Positions 1 through 7,105 of a stretch of 7,150 bases of DNA are shown here, piece by piece. The stretch's first letter is position 1, and every line of letters begins with the position of its first letter. The position numbers and the translations under genes were made by a program. The notes beneath the pieces were generated by a model that did not search any database, was not told where the DNA came from, and saw only the letters and a program-made list of their open reading frames with translations. This stretch comes from Burkholderiales bacterium (GTDB taxonomy: Bacteria > Pseudomonadota > Gammaproteobacteria > Burkholderiales > Casimicrobiaceae): contig JAITBX010000089.1 in the NCBI GenBank assembly GCA_031283405.1, forward strand, positions 1-7,150, read 5' to 3'.

Positions 1-1392
1 CTTGTCGCTCTGTGCTATCTCATCGCCTCGGTGTGTTTCATCCTGGCGCTGAAAGGCTTGTCGCACCCGTCAACGGCGCGGCGCGGTAACGTTCTCGGCA
101 TCATCGGGATGGCGATCGCGGTCATCGTCACGTTCATCGTTGCCTACACGGCGCTCGCGCATAACAACGCGACCGTCAACATCGTCGGCATCGTCGCCGG
201 CATCATCGTCGGCGGACTCATCGGCTCCTTCATCGCGCGCTGGGTTCAGATGACGCAGATGCCGGAAATGGTGGCGGCGATGCACTCGCTGGTCGGCCTT
301 GCTGCGGTTTTGATCGCGGTCACCACGTTCAACAATCCGACGGCGTTGGGATTGCCGTTCCCGTTGCCGACCGGCAACCGTCTGGAATTGTTCATCGGCG
401 CTTTCATCGGCGCGATCACGTTCTCCGGCTCGGTCATCGCCTTCGGAAAACTCTCCGGCAAAATCAGAAGCGCGCCGGTCGTTTTTGCCGGTCAGCACTG
501 GCTGAATCTGATTCTGTTCATCGCCATGATCGGTTTCGGCGCGTGGTTCTTCATGGGCGGCGGCTGGTTTCCGTTCATCGTGATGCTGGCTCTCGCGTTC
601 CTGCTCGGTGTACTCATCATCATCCCCATCGGCGGCGCCGACATGCCCGTCGTGATTTCGATGTTGAACAGCTACTCAGGCTGGGCGGCGGCAGGCATCG
701 GTTTCTCGCTGGACAACCCGATGTTGATTATCTCCGGTTCGCTGGTCGGTTCGAGCGGCGCGATTCTGTCGTACATCATGTGCAAGGCGATGAACCGCGG
801 CTTCATCAGCGTGATCCTCGGCGGCTTCGGCGCCGAAGAAGGCACACAAGTGGCAGGCAGCGGACAGAGAAACGTCAAATCAGGCAGTTCAGACGACGCC
901 GCTTTCATCATGGGCAACGCCGAGAGCGTCATCATCGTGCCGGGCTATGGCTTGGCCGTGGCGCGCGCGCAGCATGCCGTCAAGGAAATGGCCGACAAGT
1001 TGCGCGAGAAAGGCGTGAACGTGCGCTACGCAATTCACCCGGTGGCAGGGAGAATGCCGGGACACATGAACGTGCTGCTCGCCGAAGCCGAAGTGCCTTA
1101 CGATCAAGTCTTTGAAATGGAAGACATCAACAACGAATTCGGCACATCCGATGTGGCGTTGATCCTCGGCGCCAACGACGTGGTCAATCCGCTGGCGGGA
1201 GAGAAAGGCAGCCCGATCTACGGCATGCCGATTCTCGAAGCGCACAAAGCACGCACCGTGATCGTCAACAAACGGTCGATGGCGTCCGGCTACGCGGGCG
1301 TTGACAATCCGCTGTTCTACCTGGACAAGACGATGATGGTGTTCGGCGATGCGAAGAAAGTCGTTGAAGATATCGTGAAAGCGATTGAATGA
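1..1392 (+). CDS. pntB: NAD(P) transhydrogenase subunit beta (5' end cut by window edge)
   Basis: This is the beta subunit of the proton-translocating inner-membrane transhydrogenase, which uses the proton gradient to drive hydride transfer from NADH to NADP+. The reading frame is open from base 1 and matches the family before the first in-frame GTG (31). That GTG is therefore internal, and only a few codons are missing. The N-terminal two thirds (to about base 800) form a run of roughly eight to nine hydrophobic helices. They include the MHSLVGLAAVL helix, whose His (283-285) corresponds to E. coli beta-His91, and the SMLNSYSGW helix, whose Asn (667-669) corresponds to beta-Asn222. The C-terminal NADP-binding domain III has GYGLAVARAQH (943-975), HPVAGRMPGHMNVLLAEA, GANDVVNP (1168-1191) and KRSMASGYAGVDNPLFY (1270-1320). 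At about 460 residues it is the usual length and looks intact. The pntA gene or genes are expected immediately upstream, outside the window. I know of no close alternative identity. Confidence 0.97.
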   Translation, partial: LVALCYLIASVCFILALKGLSHPSTARRGNVLGIIGMAIAVIVTFIVAYTALAHNNATVNIVGIVAGIIVGGLIGSFIARWVQMTQMPEMVAAMHSLVGLAAVLIAVTTFNNPTALGLPFPLPTGNRLELFIGAFIGAITFSGSVIAFGKLSGKIRSAPVVFAGQHWLNLILFIAMIGFGAWFFMGGGWFPFIVMLALAFLLGVLIIIPIGGADMPVVISMLNSYSGWAAAGIGFSLDNPMLIISGSLVGSSGAILSYIMCKAMNRGFISVILGGFGAEEGTQVAGSGQRNVKSGSSDDAAFIMGNAESVIIVPGYGLAVARAQHAVKEMADKLREKGVNVRYAIHPVAGRMPGHMNVLLAEAEVPYDQVFEMEDINNEFGTSDVALILGANDVVNPLAGEKGSPIYGMPILEAHKARTVIVNKRSMASGYAGVDNPLFYLDKTMMVFGDAKKVVEDIVKAIE

Positions 1393-1413
1393 TGCGCTGA
1401 ATCGGCATCGAAC

Positions 1414-1430
1414 TTTGAAGTAGCTTCAAA
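1414..1430 (+). other. Hairpin that competes with the pntB terminator stem
   Basis: TTTGAAG (1414-1420) and CTTCAAA (1424-1430) form a 7-bp stem with the three-base loop TAG. Its right arm includes the first six bases of the terminator's left arm (1425-1430), so this hairpin and the full 13-bp terminator cannot both form. The GC core of the terminator (1431-1437 with 1442-1448) could still pair. The complementarity is seen directly; any attenuator-like role is inference. Confidence 0.45.
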
Positions 1431-1459
1431 CGGCGCCTGCGGGCGCCGTTTGAATTTTG
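1425..1459 (+). terminator. Intrinsic terminator downstream of pntB
   Basis: A perfect 13-bp stem pairs TTCAAACGGCGCC (1425-1437) with GGCGCCGTTTGAA (1442-1454) around the four-base loop TGCG. TTTTG follows directly. It begins 32 bases after the pntB stop. The stem is very stable but the T-run is short (four T), so termination may be partial. There is no T-run on the other side, so it should act on + strand transcripts only. Confidence 0.8.
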
Positions 1460-1475
1460 TGTATTAGGCTTGCGC

Positions 1476-1544
1476 TTCCTCCTCTGAGGGAAGGTTGAGA
1501 TGGGGCATGGCGCAAATTTCCCTCTCCCGCTTGGGGGAAAGGGG
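1476..1544. repeat. Degenerate interspersed palindromic repeat remnant
   Basis: Two imperfect inverted motifs lie side by side. TTCCTCCTCTGAGGGAA (1476-1492) is followed by a G-rich tail. Then CCCTCTCCC (1520-1528), GCTT and GGGGGAAAGGGG (1533-1544) follow. The pattern of a CCCTCTCCC palindrome beside a GAGGGAAGGTTG-type unit resembles short dispersed repeats that I recall from intergenic spacers of many proteobacteria. The arms here are imperfect, which suggests a decayed copy. No second copy lies in the window, so the repeat status rests on resemblance only. Confidence 0.4.
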
Positions 1545-1552
1545 ACAATAAT

Positions 1553-1580
1553 TTGTTCATGGCATCGCTTGTGTTAGCAT
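1553..1580 (+). promoter_or_regulatory. Candidate sigma70-type promoter for the MreB-like gene and hrpA
   Basis: TTGTTC (1553-1558) could serve as -35 and TAGCAT (1575-1580) as -10, with a 16-base spacer. A TGTG run (1570-1573) lies just upstream of the -10, somewhat like an extended -10. It is placed after the pntB terminator and 29 bases before the ATG at 1610, which suits a new transcription unit. Each box matches consensus only partly (3/6 and 4/6). Confidence 0.35.
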
Positions 1581-1609
1581 CATGGTAAAACCTTACCTCA
1601 AGAATTTAA

Positions 1610-1972
1610 ATGTTTACGCTTGATCTTTATATCAAAATTGATGAGAACACGATCACGGTGCGCAACGCCAAGACAGGGCAGGAGGTTTCTTGCACAGCCA
1701 ATCCCGGATTCTCATCATCGCGCTTGCTGGTTGCCGATTTTACGATAGCATCGAAAACCATAAAAAACCTGCTCAAAGAAATCTCTTCGCCGTTTCTTGC
1801 TCAAAAAAGAATCCTGATGCATTCGTTGAAAATAATGGAGGGCGGTTGGAGTCAGGTGGAGCTTCGTATCTTTCAGGAGTTGGCGATAGATGCCGGCGCG
1901 CAAAAAGAGGCGATCTGTATAGAGGATAGAGCGTTGAGCGGTCAGGAAGTTCTCGATTTTTGGAAATCGTAG
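1610..1972 (+). CDS. Short MreB-like protein lacking the ATP-binding core
   Basis: This encodes 120 residues of unknown function. The sequence can be laid by eye along the N-terminal part of MreB. Residues 6-30 resemble the first beta strands. VADFTIASKTIKNLLKEI (41-58) parallels the MreB stretch IADFFVTEKMLQHFIKQV. KRILMHS (66-72) parallels RVLVCVP, QVELRIFQELAIDAGAQK (82-99) parallels QVERRAIRESAQGAGARE, and ICIED (102-106) parallels FLIEE. The phosphate-1 motif DxGT is absent (KIDENTITV at 9-17 instead), and the protein ends before the phosphate-2 loop, so it should not hydrolyse ATP. There is no signal peptide or membrane segment, so it is probably cytoplasmic. The ATG at 1610 is the first start in the frame but has only a weak ribosome binding site. 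The gene is less GC-rich than pntB and hrpA and runs into the hrpA start, which suggests one operon. I recall similar short proteins annotated as MreB in other proteobacteria. A decayed mreB is the alternative, but the ORF ends cleanly without disruption. Confidence 0.75.
   Translation: MFTLDLYIKIDENTITVRNAKTGQEVSCTANPGFSSSRLLVADFTIASKTIKNLLKEISSPFLAQKRILMHSLKIMEGGWSQVELRIFQELAIDAGAQKEAICIEDRALSGQEVLDFWKS
1944..1949 (+). promoter_or_regulatory. Possible ribosome binding site deciding the hrpA start
   Basis: AGGAAG lies inside the end of the MreB-like gene, 10 bases before TTG 1960 and 28 before GTG 1978. It favours the TTG start, whereas codon preference favours GTG. A TGGAAA at 1961-1966, 11 bases before GTG 1978, is the weaker alternative. 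Confidence 0.35.
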
Positions 1973-1977
1973 AAGCC

Positions 1978-4900
1978 GTGCCCGAATCGCTTGAGAAACA
2001 ACTTGCCAAAACTTTGAGCCGCGACCGTTACCGGCTCGAGGCGCGTTTGCAGCGAGCGCGTCAAAACAAGGTAGCGAGAAAAGCAGCCGACTTGCAAAAA
2101 CTTCAAAACGAAATTGCGCAATCGGTCATGAAACGCGTAGCGCGCGCGCGGCAAAAGCCGGTCTTTCATTATCCGACGGAGTTGCCGGTTTCGCAGCGCG
2201 CGGAAGAAATTGAAGCGCTGATTCGCGCGCATCAAGTAGTGATTGTTTGCGGAGAAACGGGTTCGGGTAAAACTACGCAGTTGCCGAAAATCTGCCTGGC
2301 GGCTGGGCGCGGCGAAGCGGGACTGATTGGGCACACACAACCGCGACGAATGGCGGCGCGCGCCGTTGCGGCACGAATTGCCGAAGAACTGAAAACAACG
2401 TTGGGCGACGCGGTTGGTTTCAAAGTGCGTTTCACCGATCACACCCGGCCTGACGCTTACATCAAATTGATGACCGACGGCATTCTGCTGGCCGAAGCGC
2501 AACACGATCCGTGGCTGTCGCACTACGATACGATCATCGTTGACGAAGCGCACGAGCGCAGCCTCAACATCGACTTTCTGCTTGGCTATCTGAAGCAACT
2601 GCTCGTCAAACGTCCTGATCTGAAACTCATCATCACTTCGGCAACGCTCGACGCCGATCGTTTCGCCCGTCACTTCGGAACGGAGACTTTGCCCGCGCCG
2701 GTGATCGAGGTATCGGGGCGCACCTATCCGGTGACGATTCGCTATCGTCCGTTGGGCAACGAAAACGATGTCGGCGAAAACGCCGACGACGAAGAAGGCA
2801 TGGAAGACGCGATTGCCGACACGGTCGAAGAATTGTGGCGCGGCGGTTCCGGCGACATTCTGGTGTTTCTGCCGGGCGAGCGCGAAATCCGCGAAACGGC
2901 GGACGTGTTGCGTCGCGCCTTGCAGCAGCGCCCTTACGCGAGCCGGATGGAATTGTTGCCGCTTTATGCGCGACTCTCGGTCGGCGAACAACAACGTATT
3001 TTCAGCAAGAGCGATGGGCGTCGCATCGTGTTGTCCACCAACGTTGCGGAAACTTCATTGACGGTGCCGGGCATTCGTTATGTGATCGACGCCGGGTTGG
3101 CGCGAATCAAGCGTTACAGCCTTCGCAACAAGACAACGCTGCTGCGCATCGAAAAAATTTCGCAAGCGGCGGCGCAACAACGCGCCGGACGTTGTGGCCG
3201 CCTCGAAGCGGGCGTTTGTGTTCGCTTGTACAGCGAAGAAGATTTTCAGGCGCGGCCTCTTTACACCGATCCCGAAATTTTGCGCTCGTCATTGGCGTCG
3301 GTCATTCTGCAAATGGCGGCGTTGAAGTTGGGACAGGCCGAATCTTTTCCGTTCGTCGATGCGCCCGGTTCTCGCGCCATCGCCGACGGCTATCAGTTGT
3401 TGCGCGAGTTGGAGGCGGTGGATGTTGACGGCAATTTGACGCCGACAGGACGCGAGTTGGCGCGCTTGCCGCTCGACCCGAGAGTTGGTCGCATCGTGCT
3501 GGCGGCGCGTGAAAAAAATTGTCTTGCCGAAGCGCTGGTCATTGCCAGCGCATTGTCGGCGCCAGATCCGCGCGAACGCCCGCTCGACAAGCAACAGGCA
3601 GCCGATCAGGCGCATTTGCATTTCCGCGATGAACGTTCCGACTTTTTGTCGCTGGTGACGCTGTGGGAATTTTTCGCCGGCTTGAACGAAGAAAAATTGT
3701 CGCATCGCAAAACGGTCGAGCGTTGCCGCGCTCAGTTCGTCAATTATTTGCGGCTGCGCGAATGGCGCGATGTGCATCAACAACTGGTCAACGCTTTGAA
3801 AGAAGCCAAATGGCAGTGGACGGAAACGTTGCCGAAAACGTTTACGCCGGAGCGCTATCGCGCCTTGCACGAAGCCTTGTTGACCGGATTGCTCTCTAAT
3901 GTCGGAACCAGGAGCGATGAAGGCGACGAATATCTGGGAGCGCGCGGTGTGCGTTTCTTTGCGCATCCCGGCAGCGGCGTCAAAAAAGGCGGGCGCTGGC
4001 TGCTGGCGGCAGAGTTGACCGAAACGTCGCGCTTGTACGCGCGTTGTGTCGCCAGAATTGAGCCGGAATGGATCGAAGCGGTCGCGGGCGATCGTGTGAA
4101 CAGAGATTATTTCAGCCCGTGCTGGGACGAGAAACGCGGCGAAGTGACGGGCTTCGAGCGCGTGCAGTTGTACGGTTTGACGTTGGTGGCGCGGCGGCCT
4201 GTGCCGTTTTCGCGCGTCGATCCGAAAACGGCGCATGAGGTTTTTGTGCGCGAAGCGTTGGCGACGGGCGCTCTGCAAACGAAAGGCGCGTTTCTCGCGC
4301 ACAATCGACAGCTCATCGAAGACATCGCCGAGCTCGAACACAAAGCGCGACGACAGGATGTTTTGGTGGACGATGAAGCGATTGCTGCGTTTTATTTTGA
4401 GCGCGTGCCGAAAGAAGTCAATTCGCGGGCAAGCTTTGAGCGTTGGCGCGAGGAAAACGAGCGCCGCGAGCCGCAACGCTTGTTTTTGACGCGTGAACTT
4501 TTGATGCGGCATGCGGCGCGTTGGGTGACGGAAGATTTGTTTCCTGAAACTTTCGATGTGCAAGGCAACGCGTTGCCGCTCAAATATCGTTTCGAGCCGG
4601 AGCACCCGCTCGACGGTTTGACGCTGACCGTGCCGCTGACGCTGCTCAATCAGATCGACGCGGCGCGAATGTCGTGGCTGGTTCCCGGCATGGTGCGCGA
4701 CAAAATCACTTGGTACTTCAAAGCGCTGCCGAAAGCGCAGCGCAACCGTTTGGTGCCGTTGCCGGAAGCGACGACTGCATTTTTGGAAGCGATGCCATTC
4801 GGTGAGCGATCTTTGCCGGAAGCATTGTGCGCGTGGTTTGAGAAAAATGTCGGCGCTGCGCTCGACACGAGCGGCTGGAAAGAGGAAGCGTTGCCGCCGC

Positions 4901-5940
4901 ATCTGCGAGTTTCGTATGAAGTGATCGACGCCGATGGCGCGTTGTTGGCGCAGTCTCGTGATCTTTCGCATTTGTGGCAGGAATTGAAAGAGATGGCGCA
5001 AATCAGTTTGCGCGCCGGCGTGAGCGAGAATCAAGGCGCGCCGCTCGAAAAACACGGCCTGTTGCGTTGGGACGTCGGCGAATTGCCGGAAACATTGGCG
5101 TTCACGCATCAAGGACAAAAGCTGACGGCGTATCCGGCGCTGGTTGATGAGGGCGATTCGGCGGCGTTGTTGTTGCGCGATACGCAGGAGGCGGCGTTGC
5201 AGGATACGCGCGCCGGCATTGTGCGCTTGCTTCGCCTTGCGCTCAAGGATTTGTTGACGCGCTGGGAAAAGCAGCCGCCCGCGTTTCAGCAACCGGCGTT
5301 GCAGTTGAAGCCGCTGATTCCCACCGATCGTTTGCTGGCGGACATTCTCGACGCTGTTTGCGACCGCGCGTTCATCGGCGACGATCCGTTGCCGCGCAAC
5401 GAAAAAGCATTCAACGAACAAGTCAAACGCGCCCGCACCCGTTTTGCCGCCGTGGCGGAAAGCGCGTTTCGCTTGCTGGCGGAAATCGCTGCCGAACATC
5501 AACAACTGATGAGTCGGATGAACAGCGCGCCCGGCGCGTTATCGCGGCTCGTCCAGGAACTGAAAGCGCAACGCGATGCGCTCTTGTACCCCGGGTTTTT
5601 TTCGGCGACGCCGTGGCCGCAACTGACGCATTTGCCGCGTTACCTCAAAGCGATGGATCGCCGCCTCGCCAAGTACCCTGAGCGCGTGGCGCGGGATCAA
5701 AAACACGGCGCGCAACTGCGGGCTTACTGGCAGCAGTATCAGGAACGTTTGGCGCGTGACAAAAAGAAATCCGAGAAAGCGCACACGAAAGAACATGGCC
5801 GCGATCCTCATCTTGAAGCGTATCGCTGGCTGCTGGAAGAATTGCGCGTGTCGTTGTTTGCGCAGGAATTGAAAACACCGACGCCGGTTTCCTTCCAGCG
5901 CGTCGAAAAGGCGTGGGCAGCGATTGAGAAGAAACGGTAA
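1978..5940 (+). CDS. hrpA: ATP-dependent RNA helicase HrpA (DEAH box)
   Basis: This is a DEAH-box (DEAH/RHA) 3'-5' RNA helicase acting in the cytoplasm; the E. coli protein is linked to mRNA processing and to resolving stalled or collided ribosomes. Numbered from GTG 1978 (1320 residues; E. coli HrpA is 1300), it shows Walker A GETGSGKTT (92-100), motif Ia HTQPRR (119-124), DEAH (189-192), SAT (221-223), motif V TNVAETSLTVPGI (about 355-367) and motif VI QRAGRCGR (401-408). A helicase-associated HA2 domain follows (about 465-550). Next comes an OB-fold (about 635-700, with HPGSGVKKGGRWLLAAELTE). The long HrpA-specific DUF3418 region runs from about 720 to the end and closes with LLEELRVSLFAQELKTPTPVS. 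All catalytic motifs are intact. An in-frame TAG at 1927-1929 limits the start. GTG 1978 leaves 5 bases after the previous stop, while TTG 1960 (1326 residues) overlaps the previous gene by 13 bases. Either way translation is probably coupled to the MreB-like gene. I see no terminator directly after the stop. Confidence 0.97.
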   Translation: MPESLEKQLAKTLSRDRYRLEARLQRARQNKVARKAADLQKLQNEIAQSVMKRVARARQKPVFHYPTELPVSQRAEEIEALIRAHQVVIVCGETGSGKTTQLPKICLAAGRGEAGLIGHTQPRRMAARAVAARIAEELKTTLGDAVGFKVRFTDHTRPDAYIKLMTDGILLAEAQHDPWLSHYDTIIVDEAHERSLNIDFLLGYLKQLLVKRPDLKLIITSATLDADRFARHFGTETLPAPVIEVSGRTYPVTIRYRPLGNENDVGENADDEEGMEDAIADTVEELWRGGSGDILVFLPGEREIRETADVLRRALQQRPYASRMELLPLYARLSVGEQQRIFSKSDGRRIVLSTNVAETSLTVPGIRYVIDAGLARIKRYSLRNKTTLLRIEKISQAAAQQRAGRCGRLEAGVCVRLYSEEDFQARPLYTDPEILRSSLASVILQMAALKLGQAESFPFVDAPGSRAIADGYQLLRELEAVDVDGNLTPTGRELARLPLDPRVGRIVLAAREKNCLAEALVIASALSAPDPRERPLDKQQAADQAHLHFRDERSDFLSLVTLWEFFAGLNEEKLSHRKTVERCRAQFVNYLRLREWRDVHQQLVNALKEAKWQWTETLPKTFTPERYRALHEALLTGLLSNVGTRSDEGDEYLGARGVRFFAHPGSGVKKGGRWLLAAELTETSRLYARCVARIEPEWIEAVAGDRVNRDYFSPCWDEKRGEVTGFERVQLYGLTLVARRPVPFSRVDPKTAHEVFVREALATGALQTKGAFLAHNRQLIEDIAELEHKARRQDVLVDDEAIAAFYFERVPKEVNSRASFERWREENERREPQRLFLTRELLMRHAARWVTEDLFPETFDVQGNALPLKYRFEPEHPLDGLTLTVPLTLLNQIDAARMSWLVPGMVRDKITWYFKALPKAQRNRLVPLPEATTAFLEAMPFGERSLPEALCAWFEKNVGAALDTSGWKEEALPPHLRVSYEVIDADGALLAQSRDLSHLWQELKEMAQISLRAGVSENQGAPLEKHGLLRWDVGELPETLAFTHQGQKLTAYPALVDEGDSAALLLRDTQEAALQDTRAGIVRLLRLALKDLLTRWEKQPPAFQQPALQLKPLIPTDRLLADILDAVCDRAFIGDDPLPRNEKAFNEQVKRARTRFAAVAESAFRLLAEIAAEHQQLMSRMNSAPGALSRLVQELKAQRDALLYPGFFSATPWPQLTHLPRYLKAMDRRLAKYPERVARDQKHGAQLRAYWQQYQERLARDKKKSEKAHTKEHGRDPHLEAYRWLLEELRVSLFAQELKTPTPVSFQRVEKAWAAIEKKR

Positions 5941-5957
5941 CTGTTGTAGCTGTCGGC

Positions 5958-5984
5958 TTGTCCAAAAGCAGATCGTTGTATACT
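5958..5984 (+). promoter_or_regulatory. Candidate promoter for the lipoprotein gene
   Basis: TATACT (5979-5984) is a good -10 match (5/6). TTGTCC (5958-5963) could be the -35, although the 15-base spacer is shorter than ideal. It lies 56 bases before the chosen ATG, in the only gap between hrpA and the lipoprotein gene. Since hrpA lacks an evident terminator, read-through from hrpA could also contribute. Confidence 0.4.
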
Positions 5985-6026
5985 ACGCAATGCAAGGAAT
6001 AATAAAGGCTGAACGCCAACTTTTTT

Positions 6027-6030
6027 GGAG
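6027..6030 (+). promoter_or_regulatory. Ribosome binding site of the lipoprotein gene
   Basis: GGAG sits 10 bases before ATG 6041. It supports that start over in-frame starts further upstream (from 5924), which would put 39 polar residues in front of the signal peptide and would overlap the hrpA end. Confidence 0.6.
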
Positions 6031-6040
6031 ATTTGGAAAA

Positions 6041-6952
6041 ATGAGAAAAAATCTTTTCATTTGCTTGTTTTTAAGTTTGCTCTTGGCTGGATGCGGCGGC
6101 AGTGGCAGTGGTAGCGGCGGAGACAGTGGCGGCAGTGGTGGTGGATATGAAGCCAAGAAATTGTTGAGCAGAATTGTGATTGAAGGAACAGCGGGGTCTG
6201 GGGAAAGAACCTTTCAGTACGACGATCGGAATCGCCTCATCGCCGACAGCTATTTGGGCGATGGCAATAAAATCGAATATCAAGACGATGATTCTCGTCC
6301 TTCCCTGGTCACCCTAGGAACGCCTTACCCAATAGCAACGCAGTGCTACGATTTGGATATACTCTTCGTTTATAGCCAATACCGGTATGGCGAAAATGAT
6401 TTGAGCGGCGTTCCTACCAAGTATTATCAAAAGCAATCTCTGGATCAAAACAAAAATCCGCTTTGCCCCACTTGGAGTGATACTTGGAGTCTTCCTCAAT
6501 ATCTGAATTCGAATGATCGGGTAATTGACCCCTCCAGCGTTTACCCCAATATTTACGATGATAAAGGCAATTTGCTTGAAACAAAAATGTTTTTAAGTGG
6601 CGGCCATTTCTCAAGGCCTTTTGTTTACGTCTGGAAATACACTTATGATGACAAGAAAAATCCGGCTTCAGCAATGGCGTCGCCGCAATGGTGGTTCGTG
6701 AATAGTATTGTTGATGCAGATTATTCCGGCCAATTTCTCATCAATACCAACAATCCACTGAGTTTAACTGTTACGGCTCAAGCTAATGATGGAACTGTTC
6801 TGGATTCCTATAGTGCAAGCACAATTTTTCATTATACCTACGATCAAGACGGTTATCCCACGGCAGTTGATGTGACGACAACGACGCACGATCAAGGCGT
6901 CGAGCAGACGAGCGCCTATCGAGAGACGTTTGAATACATTCCCGCGCATTGA
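6041..6952 (+). CDS. Putative lipoprotein with YD-like motifs, function unknown
   Basis: I do not recognise a named family for this 303-residue protein. It begins with a lipoprotein signal peptide: basic MRKN, the hydrophobic stretch LFICLFLSLLL, then the lipobox LAG-C with the lipidated Cys at 18. Residue 19 is Gly, not Asp, which by the E. coli sorting rule points to the outer membrane. Residues 19-35 are a Gly/Ser/Asp tether encoded by GGC-AGT-like repeated codons, and this stretch could vary in length by slippage. The mature part has scattered YD-like motifs: FQYDDRNRL (58-66), YDDKGNLLE (172-180), YTYDDKKNP (200-208) and FHYTYDQDGYPTAV (263-276). They recall YD/RHS-type repeats and the beta-rich lipoproteins annotated with DUF4595 in other bacteria. 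They are too few and too widely spaced to form an RHS shell. Base composition is clearly more AT-rich than in hrpA, which may mean relaxed codon bias or acquisition. The ATG follows GGAG at 10 bases. It appears to be a single-gene unit. The lipoprotein call is strong; a surface or periplasmic binding role is a guess. Confidence 0.8.
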   Translation: MRKNLFICLFLSLLLAGCGGSGSGSGGDSGGSGGGYEAKKLLSRIVIEGTAGSGERTFQYDDRNRLIADSYLGDGNKIEYQDDDSRPSLVTLGTPYPIATQCYDLDILFVYSQYRYGENDLSGVPTKYYQKQSLDQNKNPLCPTWSDTWSLPQYLNSNDRVIDPSSVYPNIYDDKGNLLETKMFLSGGHFSRPFVYVWKYTYDDKKNPASAMASPQWWFVNSIVDADYSGQFLINTNNPLSLTVTAQANDGTVLDSYSASTIFHYTYDQDGYPTAVDVTTTTHDQGVEQTSAYRETFEYIPAH

Positions 6953-7036
6953 GCCAGCGGCGACACAAGTGGCAGTAGTCTGTTTTTGAGTGTTTTTGTA
7001 ACCACATTCTGAAAATATCAATACTCCTCACCCTCA

Positions 7037-7062
7037 GCAAGCGCATCGACGGATGAGCTTGC
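7037..7062. repeat. Imperfect hairpin in the spacer after the lipoprotein gene
   Basis: GCAAGC (7037-7042) pairs with GCTTGC (7057-7062). After one G/A mismatch, CATC (7044-7047) pairs with GATG (7052-7055), leaving the loop GACG. There is no T-run on either side, so it is not a standard intrinsic terminator. It could be part of the same repeat cluster as the palindrome 44 bases further on. Confidence 0.4.
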
Positions 7063-7105
7063 GTTGCCGGAAAGGGCGGGAGACAATAGTTACTTACGTA
7101 TTTGT

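Noticed and set aside
31..33. GTG as the true start of pntB.
   Set aside because: The frame is open to base 1, and the residues before this codon (LVALCYLIAS) match the family's first membrane helix, so the real start lies left of the window.
543..1115. A 190-codon + strand frame inside pntB.
   Set aside because: It overlaps conserved pntB sequence out of frame, and its product is an Arg/His-rich low-complexity string.
1690..1929. A 79-codon alternative frame inside the MreB-like gene.
   Set aside because: The main frame has MreB-like sequence throughout, and the alternative has no recognisable feature or ribosome binding site.
1942..2994. A 350-codon minus-strand open frame covering the hrpA start.
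   Set aside because: It is antisense to the Walker A and DEAH regions, and its Arg/Phe/Gln-rich translation resembles no family I know. It is a shadow frame.
3289..5505. A 738-codon open frame on the minus strand within hrpA.
   Set aside because: It lies entirely antisense to a well-conserved hrpA. Its translation is low-complexity and rich in Arg, Gln, Phe and Ala with no recognisable motif, as expected from the codon bias of the + strand gene.
5924..6040. An N-terminal extension of the lipoprotein from an upstream in-frame start.
   Set aside because: It would put 39 residues before a clear lipoprotein signal peptide, would overlap hrpA and would include the probable promoter. ATG 6041 has its own GGAG.
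6982..6998. T-rich stretch after the lipoprotein gene as an intrinsic terminator.
   Set aside because: The only hairpin upstream is a 4-bp GCCA/TGGC pairing (6953-6956 with 6970-6973) with a 13-base loop, too weak for a confident terminator call.
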